Shown: positions 10,826 through 22,436 of the stretch, piece by piece
Numbering within the stretch: the stretch's first letter is position 1
How the letters are laid out: the number at the start of each line of letters is the position of its first letter
Assembly: GCA_900618795.1 (NCBI GenBank)
Contig: UYJD01000006.1
Span: forward strand, 912,785-976,784
Length of the DNA: 64,000 nt
Direction of reading: 5' to 3'
Source: Cyanodermella asteris
Taxonomy: Eukaryota > Ascomycota > Lecanoromycetes > Ostropales > Stictidaceae
Position numbers and translations under genes: made by a program
Notes under the pieces: generated by a model
What the model saw: only the letters and a program-made list of their open reading frames with translations
Databases searched by the model: none
What the model was told of the DNA's origin: nothing

Positions 10826-13402
10826 ATGTACCTGCCTTCGGAACTATTCGAACTTCCCTACCGGCACCTCCTCAAATCGAGGCACGCCGCATCGCCTCCC
10901 GTTGTTCTCTTGGTCGCCTTGGAACCTGACGCATTATGTGCCTGCCGCATTCTGACAGGCATCTTGAAGAAGGACTTTGTACAACACACAATTGTCCCGG
11001 TATCTGGCTACGGTGACCTCGAGCGCGCTGGTCTGAACCATGTTCGGCCAATGCGACAGCAGAACGGCGGCTCAGGTGGACATGTCATTTGCCTGGGAAC
11101 AGGTGGCATGGTGGATCTGGCGGGGATCCTCGGTCTGGAGGCCACGACCGAAGGTGAAGACGCAATGGGAGGAGTCGAAGTCTGGGTCATCGACGCGAGG
11201 AGGCCTTGGAATCTGAGCAATGTCTTTGGTGGGAGTCCGGCAAGTATAGCACAGGTAGACGACGCCATATCTACTCGAAGGAAAGCCCTTGAGGTGGACA
11301 ATGGGAGGATTCAGCACAATTTCAGGCCGGGGAAAGGGGGCATCATTGTCTTTGACGATGGTGACGTGGCTCAGCTCGCAAAGGAGCAGGTGGCATATTT
11401 CGAGTTGGCGCAAATGCCGGACGTCGAGGATGATGGTCAAGAGTCGGATGGGTCGGACTCTGGCAGTGACGACGACGAAGACGCAGAACCACGCACGGGA
11501 CAGAAAAGGAAATCGTGGTCTGGTGCCGAAGACGAAGATGAGGACGAAGATGAAGAGGACAGGCCTCGTCAAAGACGGCGGAGCAATTCACAAGAATCTG
11601 TGCCCGTCACCCCAACACGAAACCGGCCCTACAGCACCTCATCTGATACATTGGTTCCTGACTCGCAAGTTTCACCCGCAGGGTCGACAACCACTCTTGC
11701 GCCACCGTCGGGTCAGAACGCCGAAAGACCCCTTTCTATGCGACGAATGCGGCGGCGATTGTTGCGCAGCAAAAGGGCTCACGAAAGTGTCCTGCACGCT
11801 TACTACTCTGGCGGAAGCACATACAGCGAGCCCATATCGTCACTTCTATACCGACTAGCCAGTGATCTCGGACAGGCAAACAACGACAATCTCTGGCTAG
11901 CTTGCGTTGGTGTCTCAAGCATTGAACAGTATGGTCGTCTGTCCAGCATCCCGTCGACCTCTGAGAATACTACATTCTCGCGCGATGAGCTTGTGCTTTC
12001 GATCCTCCGAGATGAAGTCAATCGCCTCAACCCCCCTGAACCATATTCGAATCTCACATCGGCTACCAATTCTGATGCAGACTCTCTCGCCCTCCCTACT
12101 CGTGCCAAGTCACCCACCGACACCAGCATAAAACTCTCTCCCGAACCACGCCTTCTACTCATTCGACATTGGAGTCTCTACGAATCAATGATGCACTCCA
12201 CATATCTAGCTGCTCGTCTACATCTCTGGACAGAACCGGGAAGGAAAAGGCTACACAAGCTTCTTGCAAAGATGGGTATATCTCTCGCCAGTGCAAGACA
12301 AGGCTATGTACACATGGATCTGGAGGCAAAGCGTCAGCTACGTGGCAAGCTATTGAAATACGCCCCCCTATACGGTCTCGAAGGCCTCCTCCCTCCCGCA
12401 GGCAGCTCCGCAGGTAAGGTCGGCTGGGGCTTTGTCCGCTCTTGGGGCTGGAAAGCCTGCTTGAGCGCCAACGATGTTTCCACAGTCATTGGCGCGATCC
12501 TCGAAGTCGGTCAAGGAAGACCAAAGCGATCGTACCGCAACCCGACATCCACCTCACAAGTCGGCGAAAACGGCCTCATTCTGGAAGACGTCGACGGCCA
12601 TATGGAAGGCCAAGAGTTCGTTACCCGCTTTTGGGCGGCATACGACTCCTTGAGCAACGTTTCATTACTCCTCGACGCACTACCTCTCACAATCGAGCTG
12701 CACCGTGCGATACACAGAACGGGCACGAGTCTGCTTGTCAAGAGGCAGATACGTCATCTGCGAGCGTTCAGGATGGGTGTTGTCAAAGAAGGGCCCGATG
12801 TCGCAGTCTTCACACATCCCGGAGCGCTAACAAAGCTCGCACTCTGGCTTGCAGAAGCAATTCAAGAACAGGACAAAGATGCCGGCCGAGCCGGCACAGG
12901 CAAGAAACGCACCCCGCTCGTCCTTGCCAGCCTCAACGAACGACGTGGCGTCTACATCGTGGTCGGAACCGGAGGCGGCGGGGGCGTCGTCGACATGGAA
13001 GAGCGCCGACTCCGCCGCGAACGCCTACAAGCAAAGAAGAAAGAAAAGGAAGAAAGGTCGCGAGAAAAGGAGCGCAGAAAACAGGAAAAGACCGCTGCTA
13101 GACTACGACGCCAAGCAGAACGAGAAGAGAATGGCGAAGAGGCTACTGAAGAAGAAGACTTGGATGAGCTCGACACCGAGTCTGAAGCAAGTGAAGATGA
13201 GGATGCCGATGACGATGATGAGATGGAGCTGGACGGCATGAAAGCGCGCAGCAACCGTTTCGGCGTCGCGTTTCAGGAGGTTGTCGACGAGGTTGGCGCT
13301 ACCACTCGAATCGACAATTTTGAAAACTGCGTCATTGAGGTCAAGAAGGAAGACTTGTCGTCGTTCCTCGAGGCACTCAGCATGAAGACTGTTGTCGGAT
13401 AA
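10826..13402 (+). CDS. cdc45: DNA replication initiation factor Cdc45
   Basis: A single-exon gene of 858 residues. The N-terminus (MYLPSELFELPY, then VVLLVALEPDALCACRILTGILKKDF) is the conserved opening of Cdc45, and GGHVICLGTGGMVDL follows the DHH-phosphoesterase-like fold of the family. An acidic stretch (about 205-255) precedes the central region, as in other Cdc45 proteins. The typical C-terminal block is complete: KQIRHLRAFRMGVVKEGPD, then VFTHPGALTKLALWLAEAI, ending ENCVIEVKKEDLSSFLEAL. Between these lies a fungal charged insertion (about 730-800; coiled, EK- then ED-rich). Cdc45 joins Mcm2-7 and GINS to form the CMG helicase at origins and forks. The frame is clean, as expected for an essential gene, which argues that the broken genes nearby are not simply poor sequence. 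Confidence 0.95.
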   Translation: MYLPSELFELPYRHLLKSRHAASPPVVLLVALEPDALCACRILTGILKKDFVQHTIVPVSGYGDLERAGLNHVRPMRQQNGGSGGHVICLGTGGMVDLAGILGLEATTEGEDAMGGVEVWVIDARRPWNLSNVFGGSPASIAQVDDAISTRRKALEVDNGRIQHNFRPGKGGIIVFDDGDVAQLAKEQVAYFELAQMPDVEDDGQESDGSDSGSDDDEDAEPRTGQKRKSWSGAEDEDEDEDEEDRPRQRRRSNSQESVPVTPTRNRPYSTSSDTLVPDSQVSPAGSTTTLAPPSGQNAERPLSMRRMRRRLLRSKRAHESVLHAYYSGGSTYSEPISSLLYRLASDLGQANNDNLWLACVGVSSIEQYGRLSSIPSTSENTTFSRDELVLSILRDEVNRLNPPEPYSNLTSATNSDADSLALPTRAKSPTDTSIKLSPEPRLLLIRHWSLYESMMHSTYLAARLHLWTEPGRKRLHKLLAKMGISLASARQGYVHMDLEAKRQLRGKLLKYAPLYGLEGLLPPAGSSAGKVGWGFVRSWGWKACLSANDVSTVIGAILEVGQGRPKRSYRNPTSTSQVGENGLILEDVDGHMEGQEFVTRFWAAYDSLSNVSLLLDALPLTIELHRAIHRTGTSLLVKRQIRHLRAFRMGVVKEGPDVAVFTHPGALTKLALWLAEAIQEQDKDAGRAGTGKKRTPLVLASLNERRGVYIVVGTGGGGGVVDMEERRLRRERLQAKKKEKEERSREKERRKQEKTAARLRRQAEREENGEEATEEEDLDELDTESEASEDEDADDDDEMELDGMKARSNRFGVAFQEVVDEVGATTRIDNFENCVIEVKKEDLSSFLEALSMKTVVG

Positions 13403-14071
13403 GTAAGCAACTGAGACGGCATATTCATTTTTGATCTCTTTGCTCATTACTCGGCGTTCTGGAGCGAAGTGACGGCTTGAATGAGAGGCGGTGGAGAAGG
13501 AAGCAATGATGTGATGATGGATCCATATTTAGTATGAGCTACTTAGCGCTGTGTGCTAATCATTTTCTCTACGTCAGGATAACAGCACCTTGTCCAATTG
13601 CTGAACCGTCTGTGCCTCAGATCAAGCTGTTTTCGTTCCTGCTGCAAAGCCTTGACCTCTATCGAGACAGTGTTTTTGTTCAACAAACGTCTCTCCGCAA
13701 AGGTGATCTCCCGCTTGGCGACCATGATTGACTTCGTTCCGTCACACCTGCATTAGAAAAAGACTTGTCATTCTAGGGATAATGGCTGCCAAATGGAGCC
13801 CTGTCCTGCGGAAATATCTTCTCGACGCCGAAGTCGACATGGCTCAGTGACTTGGTGGGCATGGCGACAACTACCCGGCACACCTCCAATCGGAAACAAG
13901 GACAGCATCGTGGATCGAGAGGTGAAGACTGGACCCGAAATGCTTGCAGGATTCCACTTTTGCAGCTCACTGTCAATCCCACGAACGAACGACCTCCCAC
14001 AGTCCAATATCGCCATCCCATCCTCCCGAACACCAAGCCAAATCGACAAGCACGAAGTCTTCATGAATCAT
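13403..14071. other. Intergenic, convergent 3' ends
   Basis: About 670 bp between the 3' ends of CDC45 and the methyltransferase. Open frames here are short or antisense to the methyltransferase. Nothing else recognised. Confidence 0.5.
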
Positions 14072-14962
14072 TTATTCCTCCCGAGCCACCACGAAATCCA
14101 ACACCCCAGCACCCTCCGGCATCCAGCTCTGATCCGCCGGATCCCAGCCCACCTCCTCCCACGACCTCAACCGCACCTCGCTCTTCCACCTCGTCCTCGT
14201 GGCCCCCGCAACCTGCGTCCAAAGTTCCGCAAACGACTCCGGACTGTGCCGGAACTGCGCGACCCGCGGCTGTCTCTTGCCCGCCTCGTCGACCGGTTCC
14301 CGAACATGCTCAAACGCCCTCGCGTTCCCGATCTGGAACCCCACCACGATCGTGCCGATTTTGCTCAACTTCACCAGATTCTCGCAGCATCGGACGCAGT
14401 CGTCCCACAACCACTGGTGTATCACGTGCGTGATGCCGATGACACGGACTCGACCCTTCAGCTCGCGAAGCCGCGGGTCGTCGTCTACGCGCAGGATATC
14501 CGCTTCGTAAAACGTCGCTCGGAACCGGTCCGCATCCCTGAACAATTCGTACCCGAGATCCCAATGCGACACGATGTCCACCGCGTACAGGTTCGCGCTC
14601 GGGGCGCCGTCGAAGACCAGCCTCCGCAGATCCTGGCCGAGGTACGCGCCGACGTCGAGGTATTTCTCGCCCGCCCCCAGCCGCTCCAGGATGGTGGCGT
14701 AGGCCGGTGTGAGGTTTATCGTGGGGACCAGCCAGCGGCCGAGGCCGGTGCAGGGGTAGGCGCGGATGGCCCAGGCTTTGTCCCGGATGGCGTGGACGTG
14801 GGGGATCACTTGCTCCGGGGGGATGTGGCTGTATTGTTCGAGGATGCGCCGGGTGTAGGGGACGAGGTTTTTGGTTATGGTGGGGAGGTACCAGGGCGAG
14901 TCCTTTTTCGTGCGCATGGAGAGGGCGTAGGAGGGCTCGGAGGGGTGCGATTCGGGAGTCAT
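14072..14962 (-). CDS. SAM-dependent methyltransferase of secondary-metabolism type
   Basis: A single exon of 296 residues. The SAM-binding motif I is YLDVGAYLGQDLRRL (about residues 98-112), followed by an acidic motif (NLYAVDIVSHWDLG) and the block ITHVIHQWLWDDC. The layout resembles fungal methyltransferases found in meroterpenoid and polyketide clusters (AusD/VrtF-like), which methylate a small-molecule acid or hydroxyl. Length is normal and the frame intact. It sits at the left border of a run of damaged metabolic genes and may be the one member of that cluster still open, or an unrelated neighbour. Substrate is unknown. Confidence 0.75.
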   Translation of the reverse strand: MTPESHPSEPSYALSMRTKKDSPWYLPTITKNLVPYTRRILEQYSHIPPEQVIPHVHAIRDKAWAIRAYPCTGLGRWLVPTINLTPAYATILERLGAGEKYLDVGAYLGQDLRRLVFDGAPSANLYAVDIVSHWDLGYELFRDADRFRATFYEADILRVDDDPRLRELKGRVRVIGITHVIHQWLWDDCVRCCENLVKLSKIGTIVVGFQIGNARAFEHVREPVDEAGKRQPRVAQFRHSPESFAELWTQVAGATRTRWKSEVRLRSWEEVGWDPADQSWMPEGAGVLDFVVAREE

Positions 14963-15264
14963 GGTTGGGTGTAATCGAATGAAGTTGGAATCTCAGAAAT
15001 TGGGTCGGATTGCGGATTGTATGATGAGGTTTCAGAAAAAGAAAAAAAAAGTCGGGGTGTGATGTGACTGGCAAATCTGAGCTGACTTCTTATATGTGGC
15101 TGGCTGAGGCCACATGGCCCTGCCGTGACCCATCGGCTTCGATCAATCTGATGAGATCGGCACAGGAGTCTCTGGCTCTTACTTGTGTGGCATGGTGGTC
15201 ACCAGAACGGCCGTCAGGAAGAGCGCAGATCGGAACTGGCGATTGTGATTATTGAACTCCGTCT
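14963..15264. other. Intergenic upstream of the methyltransferase
   Basis: About 300 bp; should contain the methyltransferase promoter. A purine tract lies near 15030-15052. No P450 heme-binding motif was found here, although the P450 remnant next door lacks its C-terminal half. Confidence 0.4.
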
Positions 15265-16250
15265 TCAGCGTCGCCCGAACATTGCAAAGGGGATCTTATA
15301 GCTCCAATTGCGAGGATCATTTGTTCTTCGCCAGCTCGTCAAACAGACGTAAGCGGGCTTCGGGGTCATAGGCGGGAGACTGCTTCTCCACCAGGATTCT
15401 TTTCTCGCGGCGCTGGAGTGCTTCCTGTACACACTCGTCAACGTGCCGCCAGACCGTGTCGCGGGCTTCATCGAACGCTTTTATCTCGATGAAGGTACAC
15501 TAGCCAGTTACCGAGCATCTGTTTGATTGCGATCCCACGGACGGCGTACGTTCGAAACTTCTCGGCTTTTCCATTGGGATTGTGTGGGGGCATTGATTGT
15601 CTTTCCAAAGATAAAATCGTATGCTGCATCGAGATTCTGCATATATTGTGAGCCTATCCGGATCGCAATATGCCGCTCAACGCGAACGGTATCAGCCTGA
15701 ACTTGAAAGATGTGAACGTACAAAGCGCGCAAACAGAGGCGTCAAATCGACAGTCGTGCCATCCGACGGAAGCAGGTCCACAAAGTCACCGATCTGTTTT
15801 TCCAGCCTCTCAAACTGGCAATGTGCACTCGTTGAAACGCAGGCCGTAGCCCAACGAGGCGCCCCATCGGAAATGCCCCATCCGTACTGGTGATGCTTGG
15901 CCCGAAAAAGTACGGAGCACTCGCAAAGCGCAGTGGCTGTACACCAGTATCTTCGAAACTGTGGAGTGAAAGCACTTGAAGACTTCTGGTTCCATCGTTT
16001 TGATCGTGGTAGTACCGAGGAGGTTGACTTGGAAGGTAGACCCGTAGTTGAGAAAGTGACCGAGGGTGAGCTCTAGCCATGATCCGAACTACTAGAAGGC
16101 CTGCGAATATACTCTAAAGAAATCGTGGCCAAAGATCGGATCATTGTGTGGGTATGAAGGTGGCTCGACAGCTTGATGGTACCGGAGTTTGTATCGATAG
16201 AGGGCATGTCTATATAATCTGCGTGCAAGCCAGAAACAAAAGTTCGCGAC
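15265..16250 (-). pseudogene. Cytochrome P450 remnant (CYP52-like family), N-terminal half only
   Basis: Consecutive P450-like pieces lie on the minus strand in changing frames. In order they are: PPSYPHNDPIFGHDFFRVY (near 16100-16160), LGHFLNYGSTFQVNLLGTTTIKTMEP (residue block near 16000-16070), PYFFGPSITSTDGAF (near 15880), FERLEKQIGDFVDLLP and TVDLTPLFARF (near 15740-15810), LDAAYDFIFGKTINAP (near 15620) and FDEARDTVWRHVDECVQEAL (near 15430). This order matches the N-terminal half of CYP52-like alkane or fatty-acid hydroxylases, up to just before the I-helix. The I-helix, ExxR and heme Cys region are absent. Several frame changes with no matching splice sites show it cannot encode an enzyme. 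It is probably a former member of the surrounding cluster. Family placement is tentative. Confidence 0.75.
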
Positions 16251-16921
16251 ACTAATTTTGATTGGACTGAAAGGCGTAAGCCAAAGCACAGCGTAGCATT
16301 TGCCAGACCGTTGGCTACAACAAAGTAGGCGGAAGAAAGTGAAAGGATGTAGCAGCTTCAATAAAGATACACGAGAGACAAGTTTAAGAACATCAGTGTT
16401 TATCGCAGGTAGTAGGTAGCCGACCTGAACTGTGGTCTCTCGCTTGTCTTTGCTCGCGCAATGTTCAAATGAGGCGACTCGGACTGCCAGTATTGTTGTG
16501 ATAGGTAAAGACCTGGCAATGATGCCAGCGCTTGAACTAGCATCTTCGCCACGGGATAGAAGGCGCAGATCCCGACCATGCCCAGCCCGGAAGAAGAGGA
16601 AAAGAGTATGTGTGTACATTAGGATCTGGCCAAAGTGCGGCCCTAGAGAGGACCGTGTCAAGGACAACGAGAGAGCTGGGAGAGACGGACCTTGTGCCAC
16701 GAGTCTATTTCAACGAATTGAAGAGTGCGTGGCTATGTATGATATCAGGTACCATGCAGCTCATTGGCAGGTTCATGTTCAAGGTCTTTCTAAGATTGAC
16801 GGCGACTTCACTTGGATTGGTATTGCTGTCACAGATGCAATTAGAAATTGTGACAGGTATGAGTGGTATATCGACGTTGTGACTCGCGACTAGCTGGAAT
16901 GGTTCAACCATATGTGAATAG
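16251..16921. other. Intergenic between P450 remnant and regulator
   Basis: About 670 bp with only unsupported open frames on both strands. It may hold the former P450 promoter and membrane anchor; the P450 signal fades upstream of about 16250. Confidence 0.4.
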
Positions 16922-19900
16922 TCAAATGCGGCACCCCTCGTCTGACGGCGTCCCAGCGCGCATTGCCCATTCTGGAACCGCCTCTTCGCGCTCCGGGGAT
17001 CTATCAAGAAGATTTGCATGATCGCATGCCTTCCTGGTATCAAGACCAGCTTCTATCATTCCAACCACGGTGTCGACAAGAGTAGATTGGAATTGCTGAT
17101 TCGGCTTGGACCGATCTCCATCTCTTGCATTATCAATATCGCCATTCAACCATCCTATCGTCACATCTCGTCCCGGTGATTTACTGTGACTCGGTCTTGA
17201 TACTGTCCCTCGTACATTTGTGACAATATCTGAGCCCGAGAAGGCAGGCGGTAGGGAGACCAATCCGATATCTGGACATGACTCATGAGGAGGAAAACTC
17301 GCCTGAGAAGGCCGTAGACTTGCCTGGGGCGAGCGATTGTGATATCCTCCTGAATAATCGTTCGCTGAGTACGGCGACAAGCCCATGTGACTGGAGCTCC
17401 CGTTTTCGATACCCGCGTCGAATCGCGAGCAGACGCCCGTTGGGCAAGCCTGGCCATCAGGGTGCATGGTACCGCAAGGACGCAATCCGCCAATCTCTTC
17501 CCAATCACTGCGATCTCGTCCATCTTGCTGTGGGTAAAGGGATACGGTATAGGCTGTGGTCATATCGCTAGTCTCGCAGAGCTCTGGTCGAAGATTCGCT
17601 GCCACAATATAAGTATTTTGACGGCCTGCGGGGTGAGTACCCCATGAAACACCTTCATTGACCCCAAATGACACACCCTCGTTGAATCGAGAAGAGCCTC
17701 CCTGTATGAGTTGCAAAGCTGTCGAAATCGGGGTTGCAAGCGCAGTATCGCTTTGGACTGGCGGGCTCGAATGCTTGCTGGCGTCCTGACTTAGTGCCTT
17801 GTCCAGCTCGGCTACTGGAGCATTTTACTTTCCTAACAGCGCACCATCGTCGCCGTCGAAAAGAGACAATGGTACCGCCCCTGATGTGCTCGGTCCGACC
17901 GATTGAACCAGTGCGGATGCAGAGTAATCATTATGTGGGCTGTTGCGGCACCAGAGATTCTCCGGCTCGCCGTGCTGGCGCTGAGCTTGAACGACATCTA
18001 GTAGATGAGTCTCCATGAGGGATGCCCACATCTCACCCTGGTATTTTCCGCCGTCCTTCGAAAATGATTTCAGGATGCCCAACACCCATTCACGCATATC
18101 CGAAGGGTTGGATCGATCTTCGACAATGGGAAACAAGACCCATGCCATAGCATTGACGTCGATAAGTTCGATTGGCGACAACTCTTTCGGAGTGTCGAGA
18201 GACATGCTTCGTGGTAGATCGGGGTGATGGGTGGAGTCCGTGGAAGGCGGGGCCGCGCAATAGGTTGGAGGCGCCATGATGAAAGGGAGACTTGCACAAA
18301 TATCGGCACTCAAATCTTTGATGGTTTGCTTTACTGCCAACATACGCTTGGCTGTACTCAGCGTGGAAGCAGTGCTGCTCAGAGGCAGATATGACCGCAG
18401 ACTCTGGTTGATCACAAGTCGAATGATACGGCACTTGTTCCAGACGGCTGCCGCCCATTTCCGAGGATATATGTCAAACCGACCATTGTACAAATGTTCG
18501 GAATCGGGCGCTGTAAAGTGGGTTGGCTGGTAACTTTCCGGCACGGTGGCTTGCCAAGTCAGCATCTGCAAGTCGAGGTGATTGAGACGCTCGACAATCT
18601 CGTCAGGTTCGACAAGCTCCTTTCTGCGCATAGCATCCCGGACCGTGCAGTACTGACTAACGATGTCAGACACGTCGGTGGCCTGCAATTCATCAGAGGT
18701 CATGTACTGACGACTGATCTTGCTCAGTTCCTCCAGTTGACGCGGCATTGGCTTCGACTGCCTTATGCATCCACTCATAGTTCGCTGGCGGGTATATGTA
18801 AACATTGACAGCCCAATGCGACTCTTGAACTGATCAGGACCCCGCAGCTGCAGCAATTTTGCGGCTCCATCGACATGGGCCGTCCAGTTCTTCAGTGAGC
18901 TAGAATCGCTCCAAGTCAAAGACTCGTATAGCTGAAGAAGAATGACAGTCATCAATGTCTGATCAGTGGTTGCTGACTGTGCTTTGTGCAGAGCTTGGTG
19001 AGGGCAAGCGCTTGACTGTATTTGCGCATTTCTAATATTTGTACACTGGGGTCTTTGCGAATATTTGGCACCGATACAAGCCCAAGAGCCATAACTATGG
19101 CATTCAACATTGGGTCCATGTCGGGACCTAGCGCCGAAGCTGGAATCGGGCCTATGCTTGGCTCGCCGACATTATCTGAAGGAACACGGCCACCGTAACG
19201 CGATCTCAGGAGATGCTTTTCAAAAGCCATGGTCGCAAATTCGTCTGTAGTCGGTCGGAGAGTGTGAGACGAAAGCACGGATGGCACAGGTGAGTGAGCC
19301 AGCATCTCCGCCCTTCGTCGTCGAGCTGATTGCCTGCCATCACTCGACTCACCTACTCTTGAATCGTTGGGGTCATCGTTCGCGTTATTCTGAGTGTGGA
19401 GTATCGAAGTTTGGCTCGGTTTTCGGACATTGCTTGAGTGCGATTGTGGTGCTTCCTCTGGGCTTTCGGTCGCGCGCCTTGCTCGTGACAACACTGTGCT
19501 TGTTTCATCCCGAATTGGAAAAGCTAGGTCGGCAGCGTCCCTGTAGCCACTGCAAGTCGTCCCAGCTCGTCGGCATTGCGAGCATCCTGGTTTGACTTTG
19601 TCACACTGTACACGATTAGCAACAAGGACCGGAACGCAGGTAGAGACGATGCGATGCTGTCATGGGGCCGATCCGGAAGCGCTGAAGCCGTTTCGTTGGG
19701 TCTCAGACACCCTGACTTGAATCGCTTAACGCTCGGTCTTGTGAACGTCTTCAATTCGAACCAGTGTGCTCGTGTCCCAGCCGGTCGGAAAGCTAACAGA
19801 ATAGCACTGGGAATCAAGACCTCGCACATCGCTGTGATGCAGGTGTGAAACAGAGTGATCACCAGCGTACATACCCGACGACGTTTAGCTCTGCAGGGGC

Positions 19901-19934
19901 CACAGGCCTGACTAGGCCTACCGCAGTAGACCAT
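16922..19934 (-). pseudogene. Zn2Cys6 fungal transcription factor, apparently broken
   Basis: Exon 1 (19875-19934) encodes MVYCGRPSQACGPCRAKRRR. After an intron at 19606-19874 (GTATGT..TACAG), exon 2 opens CDKVKPGCSQCRRAGTTC, which completes a six-cysteine binuclear zinc cluster. The regulatory domain follows, but the frame slips near 18996-19000, where ALALT continues as QALHKAQSATTDQTLMTVI in another frame. This fits loss of one C from a CCC run. As written the product stops at 18952 after 237 residues. The second frame runs to a TAA at 17825-17827, and the same frame then stays open for 301 more codons to 16922, reading like a real Pro/Ser-rich tail. Intact, it would be a pathway-specific regulator of the neighbouring enzymes (inference). 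Sequencing error could explain one defect, but two are less likely. Confidence 0.75.
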
Positions 19935-21005
19935 TCTCCCATGAGTTGCGTTCTTCGAGGTAGGTTACCGGGTTGAGTAAACAGTATGCCGGGCTGCTCC
20001 CTCTATCTACCCCGGCCGGTCTATCTTACTATAAACGGAACCCTGCTTAAAGTCTGCGCGACCTGATGACTGTGACGAAACCCGTCTGCTGTACAGGGTA
20101 GAGGACATGATTTGTCTGATATAGGAATGAAATACGTTTCGTTACCTTACTGGAATCTGGTCGAAGGCTCGCCATGCTCCAGGGGACAGGTTGATACCTT
20201 CGAACTGCATACCCAAATTGGACTAGCGCGCTTGACTCCGCCGCCTTGTCTCGCGGATCGCCTCGATTTCAGTCCAAGTCCCACTGCGAGCTGCATCTCG
20301 ACGACGTTTCATTCATCAACGTCCAGGCCCATCCTCAACTATGCCTGCGGCCAAATCCCCAATGTTAATAATAGACCGTAAAGCTTCTGTCTCACCAAGT
20401 CAGCCTTCCTGCAATCCAAAGGTGCAGACAGTCATCTCGAAGCTGACTCCCGAGTCTCACTGCCCACCTATTCACGGCTGGTAATATCTGTATATTGTTT
20501 AGGCATGCGCGGCCATGTTCTGGCTTTGTCCAACGCTGCATAGCTGACTCGACAACATAAATCGAGTACTAATATGGACAGGAGCATGCTATAGTTGCTG
20601 TGTACTAAATGCTTGGGGTCGAAAGCGGCCATCATCATAGTATAACCGTACAGTATTTTCGCTGTTGTCTTAATGAGAACATGCCAATCACAACCGCGCC
20701 AAGAATATCAAGCGAATTTCAGAGAACAAATTGAGCTTTCAACATTCCCAAGCCTTGACGTTGTGTAAGCATAAGGTCTTTCCACGGATCTGAGGCAACA
20801 TGAAGGACAGTTGAGACATGGCAACAACGCTGGCTACCCGTGTCTGGTGCTGTCCTGACATCAAATTCAGAGCACCCGACCATTATCGTGCCTTAAATCA
20901 GGTTCTTGAATTCGAACAGTCTTTCCCTCAAGCTGGTAGGGTTGTAAGTAAAGCATTCTTGTAGGTATGCTTTACATGGTCGCTGTCTAATACTTGAACA
21001 CTGTA
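19935..21005. other. Intergenic up to assembly gap
   Basis: About 1.07 kb upstream of the regulator. No convincing exon on either strand. It should include the regulator promoter. Confidence 0.4.
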
Positions 21006-21906
21006 NNNNNNNNNNNNNNNNNNNNNNNNNNNNNNNNNNNNNNNNNNNNNNNNNNNNNNNNNNNNNNNNNNNNNNNNNNNNNNNNNNNNNNNNNNNNNNN
21101 NNNNNNNNNNNNNNNNNNNNNNNNNNNNNNNNNNNNNNNNNNNNNNNNNNNNNNNNNNNNNNNNNNNNNNNNNNNNNNNNNNNNNNNNNNNNNNNNNNNN
21201 NNNNNNNNNNNNNNNNNNNNNNNNNNNNNNNNNNNNNNNNNNNNNNNNNNNNNNNNNNNNNNNNNNNNNNNNNNNNNNNNNNNNNNNNNNNNNNNNNNNN
21301 NNNNNNNNNNNNNNNNNNNNNNNNNNNNNNNNNNNNNNNNNNNNNNNNNNNNNNNNNNNNNNNNNNNNNNNNNNNNNNNNNNNNNNNNNNNNNNNNNNNN
21401 NNNNNNNNNNNNNNNNNNNNNNNNNNNNNNNNNNNNNNNNNNNNNNNNNNNNNNNNNNNNNNNNNNNNNNNNNNNNNNNNNNNNNNNNNNNNNNNNNNNN
21501 NNNNNNNNNNNNNNNNNNNNNNNNNNNNNNNNNNNNNNNNNNNNNNNNNNNNNNNNNNNNNNNNNNNNNNNNNNNNNNNNNNNNNNNNNNNNNNNNNNNN
21601 NNNNNNNNNNNNNNNNNNNNNNNNNNNNNNNNNNNNNNNNNNNNNNNNNNNNNNNNNNNNNNNNNNNNNNNNNNNNNNNNNNNNNNNNNNNNNNNNNNNN
21701 NNNNNNNNNNNNNNNNNNNNNNNNNNNNNNNNNNNNNNNNNNNNNNNNNNNNNNNNNNNNNNNNNNNNNNNNNNNNNNNNNNNNNNNNNNNNNNNNNNNN
21801 NNNNNNNNNNNNNNNNNNNNNNNNNNNNNNNNNNNNNNNNNNNNNNNNNNNNNNNNNNNNNNNNNNNNNNNNNNNNNNNNNNNNNNNNNNNNNNNNNNNN
21901 NNNNNN
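21006..21906. other. Assembly gap (N run, 901 positions)
   Basis: Undetermined bases. The true size may differ. The right flank is unusually GC-rich and repeat-like, so the gap probably hides repeated DNA. Confidence 0.95.
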
Positions 21907-22436
21907 CCTTCAGACTCGACGCCGACCTTCACTGGTCGCCTACACAGTCAACCAACCCGTGCCCGCGTTACAAGAGGACGGTTAGGATACGGAGAGGGAT
22001 ATATAATATGGAGGGAGTAGTTTACGGCGTCGTAATCGACCTAAGCGGGCGCTTATAAGGTAAGGCGAGGTGAGCGGAACGTAAGGGCCGTGCGGGATTG
22101 AAGGAGTAGGGCGGCAAGGAGGGCGCGTTACCGGAAGGGGAAGTTCGCCCACACACGTTGTACGGCCTCTGCGGCTCCGACCTCCGACCTCCACGCCTCC
22201 CTCTCACTTCAACTTCCCTCACGTCAGGCTCGCCCATCCCTTGACCAACGGAAGCCCACCTCACCCCCTCGTCTTCGGGGCCCGAGTTCAGTGGTACAAT
22301 AACCAAGATAGCTCCCCGACGTAACATCCCTGCGGGTTCGGCGACAACGTCGCGGTGTTTTCCCCCGTTCACTCGGACCAGGATCCGCGACGGGTGTACT
22401 CGGGACGCTCCGAATAATTGCGTCCAGCTCGGGTTC
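21907..22436. repeat. GC-rich, repeat-like DNA bordering the gap
   Basis: About 530 bp with a base texture unlike its neighbours: many CG steps, TAAG/TTACG words and few coding features. One minus-strand frame (22022-22438) is open but resembles no family I know. It ends abruptly at about 22437, where dehydrogenase homology starts. I infer a fragment of a dispersed element or rearranged segment that replaced the 5' part of the dehydrogenase gene. The family cannot be named from what is visible. Confidence 0.35.

Noticed and set aside
13793-14974. 393-codon plus-strand frame over the methyltransferase
   Set aside because: Antisense to a clear methyltransferase; Arg/Pro-rich shadow text.
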